From: Corynebacterium rhinophilum
Lineage (GTDB): Bacteria; Actinomycetota; Actinomycetes; Mycobacteriales; Mycobacteriaceae
Direction of reading: 5' to 3'
DNA: 64,000 nucleotides
Assembly (NCBI RefSeq): GCF_030227225.1
Contig: NZ_JASPHQ010000001.1
Location: forward strand, 304,100-368,099
How positions within the stretch are numbered: the stretch's first letter is position 1; every line of letters starts with the position of its first letter. This document shows positions 24,118 through 31,609 of this stretch, in pieces. The translations under genes and the position numbers were made by a program. The notes below the pieces were generated by a model. That model saw nothing but the letters and a program-made list of their open reading frames with translations. It made no database searches and was not told the origin of the DNA.

Positions 24118-26164
24118 GCCGGATTTGTCCCTGCTGGATGAGGATCAGCGCCGCGCGGCCACCGCCCCGCGCGGACCGGTGTGCATTTTGGCGGGCGCGG
24201 GCACCGGTAAGACCCGCACCATTACCTATCGCATCGCCAACATGGTGGATCAAGGGTTCGTAAACCCCCAGCGAGTTTTGGCCGTGACCTTTACCGCGCG
24301 TGCGGCGGGAGAAATGCGGGATCGCCTGCGCATGATGGGTGTTGCTGGCGTGCAGGCCCAAACCTTTCACGCGGCCGCGCGGCGGCAGCTGAAGTATTTC
24401 TGGCCGCAGGTCGCAGGCGATCTGCCATGGACGCTTTTGGATAATAAATTCCCGTTGGTAGCCCGCGCGGTGCGCTCGGTGGGGCTGGATAATTCCAAAG
24501 ACATGATCCGTGACGTGCTGGCGGAAATCGAATGGGCGAAATCCGCACTGGTCAGCGCGGAGGACTATGAGAGCGTCATCGCGGAAACGGATCGCACCGC
24601 CCCGGCTGATGCCGCCAAGGTGGCCGAGGCCTTCCGGCGTTACGAAAAGGCCAAAGCCACGCCGGATATGATGCATCTGGACTTCGATGACCTGCTCATG
24701 CACATCGCGGGCGCCATCGAAAACGTCCCAGCCATTGCGGAGACCTTCCGCGAGCAATACCGCACCTTCGTCGTTGACGAGTACCAGGACGTCACGCCCC
24801 TGCAGCAGCGCGTGCTGAACGCCTGGCTGGGTGATCGCGATGATCTCACCGTGGTGGGCGATGCCAACCAGACCATCTATTCCTTCAATGGCGCATCTCC
24901 GGAGTACCTGCTGAATTTTTCGCGCAGCTATCCGGACGGGACCATCGTCAAGCTGCAGCGCGACTATCGTTCCACGCCGCAGGTAACGGATTTGGCGAAC
25001 CGGGTCATCGGCAAGGCTACGGGGCGCGCGGCGGGCACCCGCTTGGAGCTGCAGGGCATGCGCGAGCCCGGGCCGGAGCCGACGTTCAAGGCCTACGAGT
25101 CCGAGGAAAATGAGGCGCAGGAGGTGGCTGGGCAGGTGCTGACACTGCTCAATCAGGGTGTGCCGGCTTCAGAAATTGCCATCTTGTACCGCATTAACGC
25201 CCAGTCGGAACAGTTCGAGCAGGCGCTTGCCGATGCCGGAGTGGTCTACCAAGTCCGCGGCGGTGAAGGTTTCTTCCGCCGCCCGGAGATTCTGGAGGCC
25301 ATTCGCGTGCTCATCGCCGCCACGCGCCGCGATGATTTGCCGGAGGACCCCGTGGCGATTGCGCGGGCCGCCTTCGTGGAGCTTGGGCTCAGCGCCACCG
25401 AACCGCAGGGTGCGCAGGCCCGCGAGCGGTGGCAATCGCTGAACGCGCTGGTGGGCTTGATCGAAAAGATCGTGGAATCCACCCCGGGTATCGATCTCAA
25501 TGGGGTGCTGGGTGAGCTGCGGCGCCGCTCCACCGATAAGCAAGCCCCCGCCATGGAGGGCGTGACCCTCGCTACGGTGCACGCGGCGAAGGGCTTGGAA
25601 TGGGACGCCGTCTTCCTCGTCGGGCTGAGCGAAAAACTCATGCCCATCAACCACGCCATTAAGGCGGGCGATGAGCAGATTGAGGAAGAACGCCGCCTGT
25701 TTTATGTAGGCATTACCCGCGCCCGCGAGCACCTGGCCCTGTCGTGGGCATTGGCGAAGACCGCCGGTTCGCGAGCCTCCCGGGAACGCACCCGGTTCCT
25801 CGACGGCATCGCGCCCGGCGTGGAATCTTCTGCAGGGAGTGGCCGCTCCCGCCGCCCGAAACGCTGCCGCGTATGCAGCGGGGTTTTAGAGACCCCGGCG
25901 GAAAAGGTCATTGGCCGGCATGAAGACTGTGAGGGCAATGGCGATGACGAGGTCTTTTCCGCCCTGCGCTCGTGGCGCGCGCAGGTGGCCCGTGAGGAAA
26001 AGGTTCCGGCCTATGTCATCTTTACGGATGCCACGCTGCAAGCCATCTCGGAAGAGCTGCCGGCAGATGAGGCGGAGCTGCTGTCCATTTCCGGAATAGG
26101 GCCCAATAAGTTGGAGCGCTACGGCGAGCAAATCCTGGAGGTCATTCGCTCTGTGCGGCTGTAG
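24110..26164 (+). CDS. uvrD2: UvrD2 DNA helicase with HRDC domain
   Basis: 684-residue SF1 helicase. Walker A ILAGAGTGKT (Lys34), Ia VTFTARAAGEMRDRL, II VVDEYQDVTPLQQ, III GDANQTIYSFNGA, V TVHAAKGLEWDAVFLVG and VI RRLFYVGITRAREHLAL are intact. A zinc-finger segment joins the motor to a C-terminal HRDC domain (last ~80 residues). Mycobacterial UvrD2 has a tetracysteine here; in this protein it reads CRVC then HEDC, so one ligand is His rather than Cys. GTG start at 24110 overlaps nudC. It is essential in mycobacteria. Ends 23 bp inside the convergent gene at 26142. Confidence 0.94.
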   Translation: MSKPDLSLLDEDQRRAATAPRGPVCILAGAGTGKTRTITYRIANMVDQGFVNPQRVLAVTFTARAAGEMRDRLRMMGVAGVQAQTFHAAARRQLKYFWPQVAGDLPWTLLDNKFPLVARAVRSVGLDNSKDMIRDVLAEIEWAKSALVSAEDYESVIAETDRTAPADAAKVAEAFRRYEKAKATPDMMHLDFDDLLMHIAGAIENVPAIAETFREQYRTFVVDEYQDVTPLQQRVLNAWLGDRDDLTVVGDANQTIYSFNGASPEYLLNFSRSYPDGTIVKLQRDYRSTPQVTDLANRVIGKATGRAAGTRLELQGMREPGPEPTFKAYESEENEAQEVAGQVLTLLNQGVPASEIAILYRINAQSEQFEQALADAGVVYQVRGGEGFFRRPEILEAIRVLIAATRRDDLPEDPVAIARAAFVELGLSATEPQGAQARERWQSLNALVGLIEKIVESTPGIDLNGVLGELRRRSTDKQAPAMEGVTLATVHAAKGLEWDAVFLVGLSEKLMPINHAIKAGDEQIEEERRLFYVGITRAREHLALSWALAKTAGSRASRERTRFLDGIAPGVESSAGSGRSRRPKRCRVCSGVLETPAEKVIGRHEDCEGNGDDEVFSALRSWRAQVAREEKVPAYVIFTDATLQAISEELPADEAELLSISGIGPNKLERYGEQILEVIRSVRL

Positions 26165-27038
26165 CCAGGTTGACCTTGCCGCCGAAGCACACCGGGCATC
26201 GCGGATGGGCGATCGCCGTGCGTTGCTGGTGGCGGCCGTAGACGTCTACCTCCCATTGCTGCCCAGGCCGTGGGAAGGCCGTGGGCGCGCCTGGTGGTAA
26301 GGGGCGCTTGCTTAAGCGGCGAATCACCACCTGTGCTTGGGCCGCTACAGCATCGATGACTAGTTTTTCTGGCTGCCTGCGCACGCTGGTGAGCTGGGAG
26401 GCAATGGTGCTCCACTGTGGATCCGCATCCACGCGGAATAAGTGAATGCACAGTGGGCAGGGGCCTTGCCCTTTTACGCGCAGGGGCCCGATGATGCCGC
26501 GGTTATCCAGTAAAGAAATGGGCAGCCAGGTCGTCGGCGTGCCGGCAAGCGCATTGGCGCAATCGATGGGGCAGTGGAGCTGGTCGATGCCAAGGACCGT
26601 AAAAAGCCCATCGAGGTCGTGGATATAGGAAAAGATATTGTCCTCATCCAGGGGGATGCGCACCGTGTATCCATCTGCCGTCAAACGGGCGCGTAGCTCC
26701 ACAGCGAGCGGGGACTCACCCAGCATGATGATGGTTTCAGGCTTCTTGGGATGCGGTGGCAGGGGCCAGAGGATGCCATAGGCTAGGGCATCATCGATAA
26801 GGCTGCTGGCGGCAGCGCGATCCAAGCCGGCCGCTTCCAACCGCGCCGCCAAGTCGGAAGAGTCGACCGGCTGATGGGCGGTGGCAAAAGCACGCGCTAT
26901 ACCCGGCGCATTGCCCGTTTCCGCCACCGCCACCCGGGTGGCATCCATCCCAAATTGCACCACGGAATCCTCGCGGCAAAATACGCCACACCCTGGCGCC
27001 AACGTCACAAGTTGAGTCGTGCCTTGTGAGGCAGTCAT
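26142..27038 (-). CDS. E1/cyclodehydratase-like protein with two CxxC pairs (Rv3196-like)
   Basis: 298 residues from ATG 27038 (MTASQGTTQLVTLAPGCG); the longer frame upstream overlaps the YgjP-like gene and has no sense. The N-terminal half has a helical region resembling the leader-binding part of cyclodehydratases, and a Rossmann-like motif IIMLGESPLAVELRARL sits at about residue 110. Two CxxC pairs, PCPLCIH and CPVCFGG, can hold a structural zinc as in E1/ThiF-like cyclodehydratases of thiazole/oxazole peptides. No precursor peptide or partner dehydrogenase is near, and homologs are conserved by position in mycobacteria, so it is probably not a peptide-toxin maker. Its substrate is unknown. 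Confidence 0.65.
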   Translation of the reverse strand: MTASQGTTQLVTLAPGCGVFCREDSVVQFGMDATRVAVAETGNAPGIARAFATAHQPVDSSDLAARLEAAGLDRAAASSLIDDALAYGILWPLPPHPKKPETIIMLGESPLAVELRARLTADGYTVRIPLDEDNIFSYIHDLDGLFTVLGIDQLHCPIDCANALAGTPTTWLPISLLDNRGIIGPLRVKGQGPCPLCIHLFRVDADPQWSTIASQLTSVRRQPEKLVIDAVAAQAQVVIRRLSKRPLPPGAPTAFPRPGQQWEVDVYGRHQQRTAIAHPRCPVCFGGKVNLATAAQSE

Positions 27039-27109
27039 TGCTTCCCCCGAATCCCCTCGATCACCCCAAATACGGCTTAGCGCCGCATGTGGGTCTATTG
27101 CACCACAGG

Positions 27110-27123
27110 TACAATGGCCTGTC
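27110..27123 (+). promoter_or_regulatory. Candidate -10 box for leaderless YgjP-like gene
   Basis: TACAAT (27110-27115) lies eight bases before the ATG at 27124 without a ribosome-binding site, which fits a leaderless transcript. A -35 was not clear. Confidence 0.4.
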
Positions 27124-27645
27124 ATGTCGAGCACGCAACCACCAGGAAGTAACCACCCTGAGGTCAAGGTTATCCGTTCTGCGCGGCGGCGAAAGTCGGT
27201 GCAGGCGCGCATGGTGGCCGGGGTATTGGAAGTGCGCATTCCTGCCTGGATGTCCGCCCGTGAGGAAAACGAGGCGGTACAGGACATGCTCGCGCGCTTA
27301 GAAAAGAAAACCGGTGGTGCGGCGAAGACCGATGCGGCGCTCCTCCAGCGCGCCGAACAGCTCAACGCGCAGTACCTGGAAGGGCGTGCTTGGATTGGCT
27401 CTATCCGTTGGGTGAGCAATCAAAATACGCGGTGGGGTAGTTGTACTACCTCCACCGCGGATATCCGGCTGAGCAACCGGCTACAGCAGGTGCCGGATTA
27501 TGTTTTGGATTCGGTCATCATCCATGAGCTGACCCATACCTTCATCCCGCGCCATGGGCGCGATTTCTGGCAGTGGGCCGATAGAGCACCCCACGCCGAG
27601 CGGGCCAAGGGCTACCTCGAGGCCTACCAGCGCTGGGGCGGTTAG
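27124..27645 (+). CDS. YgjP-like (DUF45, M48-type) zinc metallopeptidase
   Basis: 173 residues from ATG 27124 (MSSTQPPGSNHPEVKV). The zinc-binding motif is HELTHTFIPRHGRDFW: HExxH with the third ligand His in RHG. Upstream conserved blocks are RRRKSVQARMVAGVLEVRIP and NQNTRWGSCTTSTADIRLSNRLQQ, typical of the YgjP-like family. Soluble with no signal peptide. The longer ATG-to-stop frame from 27019 overlaps the minus-strand gene and was rejected. Substrate unknown. Confidence 0.85.
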   Translation: MSSTQPPGSNHPEVKVIRSARRRKSVQARMVAGVLEVRIPAWMSAREENEAVQDMLARLEKKTGGAAKTDAALLQRAEQLNAQYLEGRAWIGSIRWVSNQNTRWGSCTTSTADIRLSNRLQQVPDYVLDSVIIHELTHTFIPRHGRDFWQWADRAPHAERAKGYLEAYQRWGG

Positions 27646-27651
27646 CGCGAG

Positions 27652-29097
27652 CTACTTATCCTCGCTGCCGTTGTCCTTATCGGTGCTCTCGTCGCTGTCG
27701 GCACCGTCGTCGCTGCCCTTGGAATCCTGGTCCTCTGCAGAATCTTTGTGCTCTTCGGAATTCTTTTCGGAGTCCTCGCCGTTTTTGAGCATCTCCTCGA
27801 GCTTTGCAAATTCTTCCTCGAAGCCCTCATCCGTCTCGTCATCCAAGAGGGAATCGATGAAGGCGGCCGGGTTATCGAGGTGCTCTGCGGTGGGCAGGAA
27901 GTCTGGGTGGTCCCAGGCCTTATCGCGCTTCTCTGCACCCACGGCAACGGTGGCGCGGCGCCACAGCTCGGCGGCCTCGGTCACCTTGGGGGCGTTGAGC
28001 TCGATGCCCACGACCTTGCTGAAAGCCTGCTCGGCAGACCCGCCGGTGCTGCGGCGGTGCGCCCACGCTTCAGTGAGCTTGGAGGTGGAGGGAATGCGAT
28101 CGCCCAAGGCCTCGCTTACGACGTGCTCGGCCCAGCCCTCAACCAAGGCCAGCAGGGTTTCTAGCCTTGAGGCGGCAGCGGTGTTCTTGGAGGTAATGCG
28201 CGGGGAGAGGTCCATTCCCTGCAGCTTGCTCATTGCCTCTTGAATGGCCTGCGGATCACCGGATTCTAGGTTGAGCTCGCGGGCAAGCTCTTCAATGTGG
28301 GAGGTATCAATGACCAAACCGATGGCGTATTCCTCCACGGAGGAGACGATGCGCTCTACCAACCACGGCACGTGCTTGAACAAGCGCTGGCGGGCGGCCT
28401 CGCGCGCGGCAATGTACACAAGTACTTCTTGGCCAGGAACGTTGAGCTCGCGCGCGACTTTCTGAATGGTATGCGGCAAAAGCGCCACCGTATTGGCCGG
28501 GGCGATGGGCAGGCCAAAGTCGGAGCCGGTTAGTGCCTGGCTGGCCAGATCGCCCAAGGCGTGGCCTAGCTGCATGCCGAAATTCATGCTAGACATTTGG
28601 CCCATCATTTTGGTCATTGGACCCATCATTTCGCGGGCCTCTTCCGGCATGGACTCCAGCTGGGCATCGTTCATGTGCTGGGCCACCGGGGTGACCATGC
28701 GCTCCCAAGCGGGCATGGTTTCTTCCAACCACTGCTTGGAATCCCATGCCTGCGTGGCGCCGGAAGCGGTGGGGAGAATGGAGGCATCGTCAAGCCACAG
28801 CTCCGCCAAGCGCACCGATTCCTCTACTGCCTTGGAATCTTCCGCGCTGATGCTCTTTGACTTGGGGATCTGCTGCAGGGCGATGCGCTTGGCCATGTCG
28901 TAATTGACCGGCCCGGAGTTCTGGGGCGAGTTCATGGACGAACCCATGCCGGATAGCATCTGACCGAACTGGTTCAGCATGTCTCCGAGGCCGCCACCAT
29001 TACCGCCGCCGAATGCGCCGAACGGGTTCTGGTCACGACGGCCGTCATTATCGTCGTCATCGTTATTTGGGAAAGAAAAACCGAATCCGTTGCTCAT
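27652..29097 (-). CDS. DUF2342 protein (zinc-metalloprotease-like, Rv3195 type)
   Basis: 481 residues from ATG 29097 (MSNGFGFSFPNNDDDD). N-terminus: Asp/Asn/Gly-rich low complexity. Core: DUF2342 domain, with GMQLGHALGDLASQALTGSDFGLP and the LLPHTIQKVARELNVPGQEVLVYIAAREAARQRLF region, then LETLLALVEGWAEHV. In the family the ...EAAxxRLF helix plus a later EGWAEH are considered metal site elements; here the first reads R-E-A-A-R rather than HExxH. The C-terminus is an acidic Asp/Ser/Glu/Lys tail of about 50 residues. Divergent from the PDZ gene, 93 bp away. Confidence 0.82.
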   Translation of the reverse strand: MSNGFGFSFPNNDDDDNDGRRDQNPFGAFGGGNGGGLGDMLNQFGQMLSGMGSSMNSPQNSGPVNYDMAKRIALQQIPKSKSISAEDSKAVEESVRLAELWLDDASILPTASGATQAWDSKQWLEETMPAWERMVTPVAQHMNDAQLESMPEEAREMMGPMTKMMGQMSSMNFGMQLGHALGDLASQALTGSDFGLPIAPANTVALLPHTIQKVARELNVPGQEVLVYIAAREAARQRLFKHVPWLVERIVSSVEEYAIGLVIDTSHIEELARELNLESGDPQAIQEAMSKLQGMDLSPRITSKNTAAASRLETLLALVEGWAEHVVSEALGDRIPSTSKLTEAWAHRRSTGGSAEQAFSKVVGIELNAPKVTEAAELWRRATVAVGAEKRDKAWDHPDFLPTAEHLDNPAAFIDSLLDDETDEGFEEEFAKLEEMLKNGEDSEKNSEEHKDSAEDQDSKGSDDGADSDESTDKDNGSEDK

Positions 29098-29190
29098 GCG
29101 CTCCAATCTACCGGCACCGTGCGGAAAGTTTCCATGATCACAGCAACGCTGACAGCGAACAGTACGCCAAAGGTTGTAGGCTATTGCTTC

Positions 29191-30255
29191 GTGAATTCTC
29201 CTGCTAGCCGTCGCGTCCGCACCATCGCCTGGGGTGCCATCCCCGTTGTGCTTACCGGTGCGTTGGTATCGCTTGACCATATCCCGGGCACCGATGTCTC
29301 GCTGACCGTTCCCTATGCCGCCGAAGGCCCTGGCCCTACCGTGGATACGCTGGGCGAGGTTGATGGCACCCAAGTCGTTGATGTGCAGGCGCCAAAGACC
29401 TATGAGCCCAGTGGGCACCTCAATATGACCACCGTGTCCGTGCGCACCAATATGACCTTGGCGCAGGCGCTGGGGCGCTGGGCGCTTACCGATGACACTT
29501 TGGTGCCCATCGATACCGTCATTCCGCAGAATATGACCGATGAAGAGGTCCAAGAATCCAATAAGCAGGCCTTTACCCAATCTGAATCCGCAGCTACCAT
29601 TGCGGCGATGGACTATTTGCACCTGCCGGTCAAAATCACCGTGGCGGAGGTCATCGAGGACGGCGCCGCCGCGGAACACCTTAAAAAGGACGATGTCATC
29701 ACCGCCGTCGATGGCACCGAGGTCACCGAGCCGAGCGAGGTCCAAGACATCATCAAGGACAAAAGCCCTGGCGATAAGGTAAAAATCAGCGTTACTCGCG
29801 GGGACAAAGACGTCAGCGAAGAGATTGAATTGGGCGAAAACCCGCACGATAAGGGCAAGGCGCTGCTGGGAGTAGCCATGCTATCGCAGCCCAAGGACGA
29901 TATTTCGGTGAACTATAACCTGCAGGATATCGGCGGGCCGTCAGCGGGCATGATGTTTACCCTGGCGGTCATCGACAAGCTCAGCGATGAAGACTTAACC
30001 GGTGGCACCTTCGTAGCCGGCACCGGTACCATTCAGGCCGATAGCAAGGTTGGGCCAATTGGTGGCATCGAGCATAAAATCGCCGCCGCGCACGATGCTG
30101 GCGCCGAGCTCTTCTTGGCGCCCAAGGACAACTGTTCTGCAGCGGCCGACAGCGACCACGGCGATATGACCATTGCGCAGGTAGAAAACCTCGACGATGC
30201 CGTGGCGGCTATGAAGGACTTTGCAGCGGGCAAAGACGTCAAGGAATGCAGCTAA
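29191..30255 (+). CDS. PDZ-domain Lon-like membrane protease (YlbL/Rv3194c family)
   Basis: 354 residues from GTG 29191 (VNSPASRRVRTIAWGAIP). N-terminal membrane anchor (about residues 9-28), a middle domain, a PDZ domain near residues 145-205 (VAEVIEDGAAAEHLKKDDVI, AVDGTEVTEPSEV), and a C-terminal Lon-type S16 domain with catalytic Ser in GGPSAGMMFTLAVID and Lys in GPIGGIEHKI. The family consists of extracytoplasmic serine-lysine proteases lacking the ATPase. The longer frame from 29119 has no plausible signal sequence at its start, and TAGGCT 29176-29181 could give a leaderless transcript beginning near the GTG. Confidence 0.9.
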   Translation: MNSPASRRVRTIAWGAIPVVLTGALVSLDHIPGTDVSLTVPYAAEGPGPTVDTLGEVDGTQVVDVQAPKTYEPSGHLNMTTVSVRTNMTLAQALGRWALTDDTLVPIDTVIPQNMTDEEVQESNKQAFTQSESAATIAAMDYLHLPVKITVAEVIEDGAAAEHLKKDDVITAVDGTEVTEPSEVQDIIKDKSPGDKVKISVTRGDKDVSEEIELGENPHDKGKALLGVAMLSQPKDDISVNYNLQDIGGPSAGMMFTLAVIDKLSDEDLTGGTFVAGTGTIQADSKVGPIGGIEHKIAAAHDAGAELFLAPKDNCSAAADSDHGDMTIAQVENLDDAVAAMKDFAAGKDVKECS

Positions 30256-30277
30256 TAAAACCTAATAAGGCCGAGGC

Positions 30278-30946
30278 CTAGTCCTTTACTAGGCCCAATT
30301 CCTTGATCTTTTCCTCCGGGTCCACTTGGTCAGAAGAAATCATCTGTTGCATGACCAAGCCTTCCTTATTATCCACCACGGTGATAACCGCGGTGGTGCC
30401 CAACGTAGACCAGCCGACGACGCGATCGCCATCGTCCTCGATGGCATGGGAGCTGCGCAACTCCGTAAGGACTTGGGTGGTCTGGGAGGCCTTGGAGTGG
30501 GACTTAAAGAATTGGAATTGCCCCACCTTAGGGCCGGAGCAATTGTAGGAAGAATCCCCGCCGGTGGAATCGCAGCGCTCAAACTGGGCGAATAGGTCCT
30601 TGGGTGCCAGCGACTTATAAACGTCATAGACCTTGGCCACCGACTTATCCAGCTCACTGCTAGCGCTCGGCTCGCGGGTGGTGCTTTCTTCGGAAGCCTC
30701 GTCCTCATCCTTGTCTGCAGATTCTGACTCCGTGGAGGACGCGGTGGAGGATTCGGTGCTCGATGCCGCGGACTCCTCGTCGTTCTCAGAGGCTGTGGTG
30801 GTGGCCGCAGAGGTGGTCTCTACGGGGGCATCGTCAGGCGCATCGGCACCGGAGGAACAACTTGCCGCAGCCACGCTGAGCCCTAGTAGCGCCGCCGCGG
30901 TAGCGGTACGGGCAGAAGAACGGCGGGAGAAGGAAAGGCGTCGCAC
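30278..30946 (-). CDS. Secreted Ser/Glu/Thr-rich putative lipoprotein
   Basis: 222 residues from GTG 30946, selected because AGGAG sits nine bases upstream; the longer ATG frame at 30982 adds residues MAIKPATKEFYT and is less likely. Signal-like region SSARTATAAALLGLSVAAASCSS ends at a Cys in an atypical lipobox (AAASC), so lipid attachment is likely but not certain. A low-complexity Ala/Ser/Thr/Glu spacer (about residues 45-100) follows, then a folded domain with two cysteines (FERCDS, SYNCSG). No enzyme motif. Convergent with the PDZ gene and downstream of the PPA1309 gene on the same strand. Confidence 0.7.
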   Translation of the reverse strand: MRRLSFSRRSSARTATAAALLGLSVAAASCSSGADAPDDAPVETTSAATTTASENDEESAASSTESSTASSTESESADKDEDEASEESTTREPSASSELDKSVAKVYDVYKSLAPKDLFAQFERCDSTGGDSSYNCSGPKVGQFQFFKSHSKASQTTQVLTELRSSHAIEDDGDRVVGWSTLGTTAVITVVDNKEGLVMQQMISSDQVDPEEKIKELGLVKD

Positions 30947-30982
30947 TGTATAGAACTCCTTGGTTGCGGGCTTAATTGCCAC

Positions 30983-31525
30983 TTAGTCTAGTTCATCCGG
31001 ATCCTGGTTGAGGCCATAGCGCAAAGCGGCGATCACGCCAGGGGCCACCTGCGGGCCGCCGCGGAGCTGAATATCGTCCTCAGCAAAGGGACCTGCTGCC
31101 TCTAGCTCTTCTTCGGTGGGCCGCAGCTGCAGCAAGGTGGTCTCAATTCCTTCCTCGCGCAGGGCACCCGAATACAGGCGCGCCGGGCGAGGGGAGGGGT
31201 CCTCGCTGGAGGTATCCCGGAATTTGATCTCCTGGGCCAAGATGGCGCCTGCGACCTCGCGCGGCCAGGCCAAGCGGGAGACGTAATCAGCCAATTCCTC
31301 GGAGCCTGGCTCGATGTTTTCCGGGACGTTGTCTTGCACGATAAGGGTCAGCGGGGACGCGGTTTCCTCATCCATGGCCGCTAGCTGGTCCGCCACTAGG
31401 TGGGTGGGAACAAGCGCGAAGATGGTGGGGCGGGCGTCCCAACCTTCAGCGTGGACGAAATCCACGGCCTCCGTCATAGCGCGGTTTAAAGCTGGCTGTG
31501 ATAATTCGGGGGAACTCATAGGCAT
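30983..31525 (-). CDS. PPA1309-family conserved actinobacterial protein
   Basis: 180-residue soluble protein. The sequence SSPELSQPALNRAMTEAVDFVHAEGWD, the LVPTHLVADQLAA block and the C-terminal APGVIAALRYGLNQDPDELD are hallmarks of the PPA1309 family, known only as conserved in actinobacteria. Two starts are possible (MPMSS: 31525 or the second Met). It lies on the minus strand upstream of the lipoprotein gene, with a 36-bp gap, and is divergent from UPF0182 with 84 bp between the start codons. Confidence 0.75.
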   Translation of the reverse strand: MPMSSPELSQPALNRAMTEAVDFVHAEGWDARPTIFALVPTHLVADQLAAMDEETASPLTLIVQDNVPENIEPGSEELADYVSRLAWPREVAGAILAQEIKFRDTSSEDPSPRPARLYSGALREEGIETTLLQLRPTEEELEAAGPFAEDDIQLRGGPQVAPGVIAALRYGLNQDPDELD

Positions 31526-31609
31526 CCTTATTCGTTATCTGGGTATTGATTCCTTAAACTGGGAAAAGTCTACATGTTTAATATTCGCACTATTTGATTG
31601 GAGCTGGCG

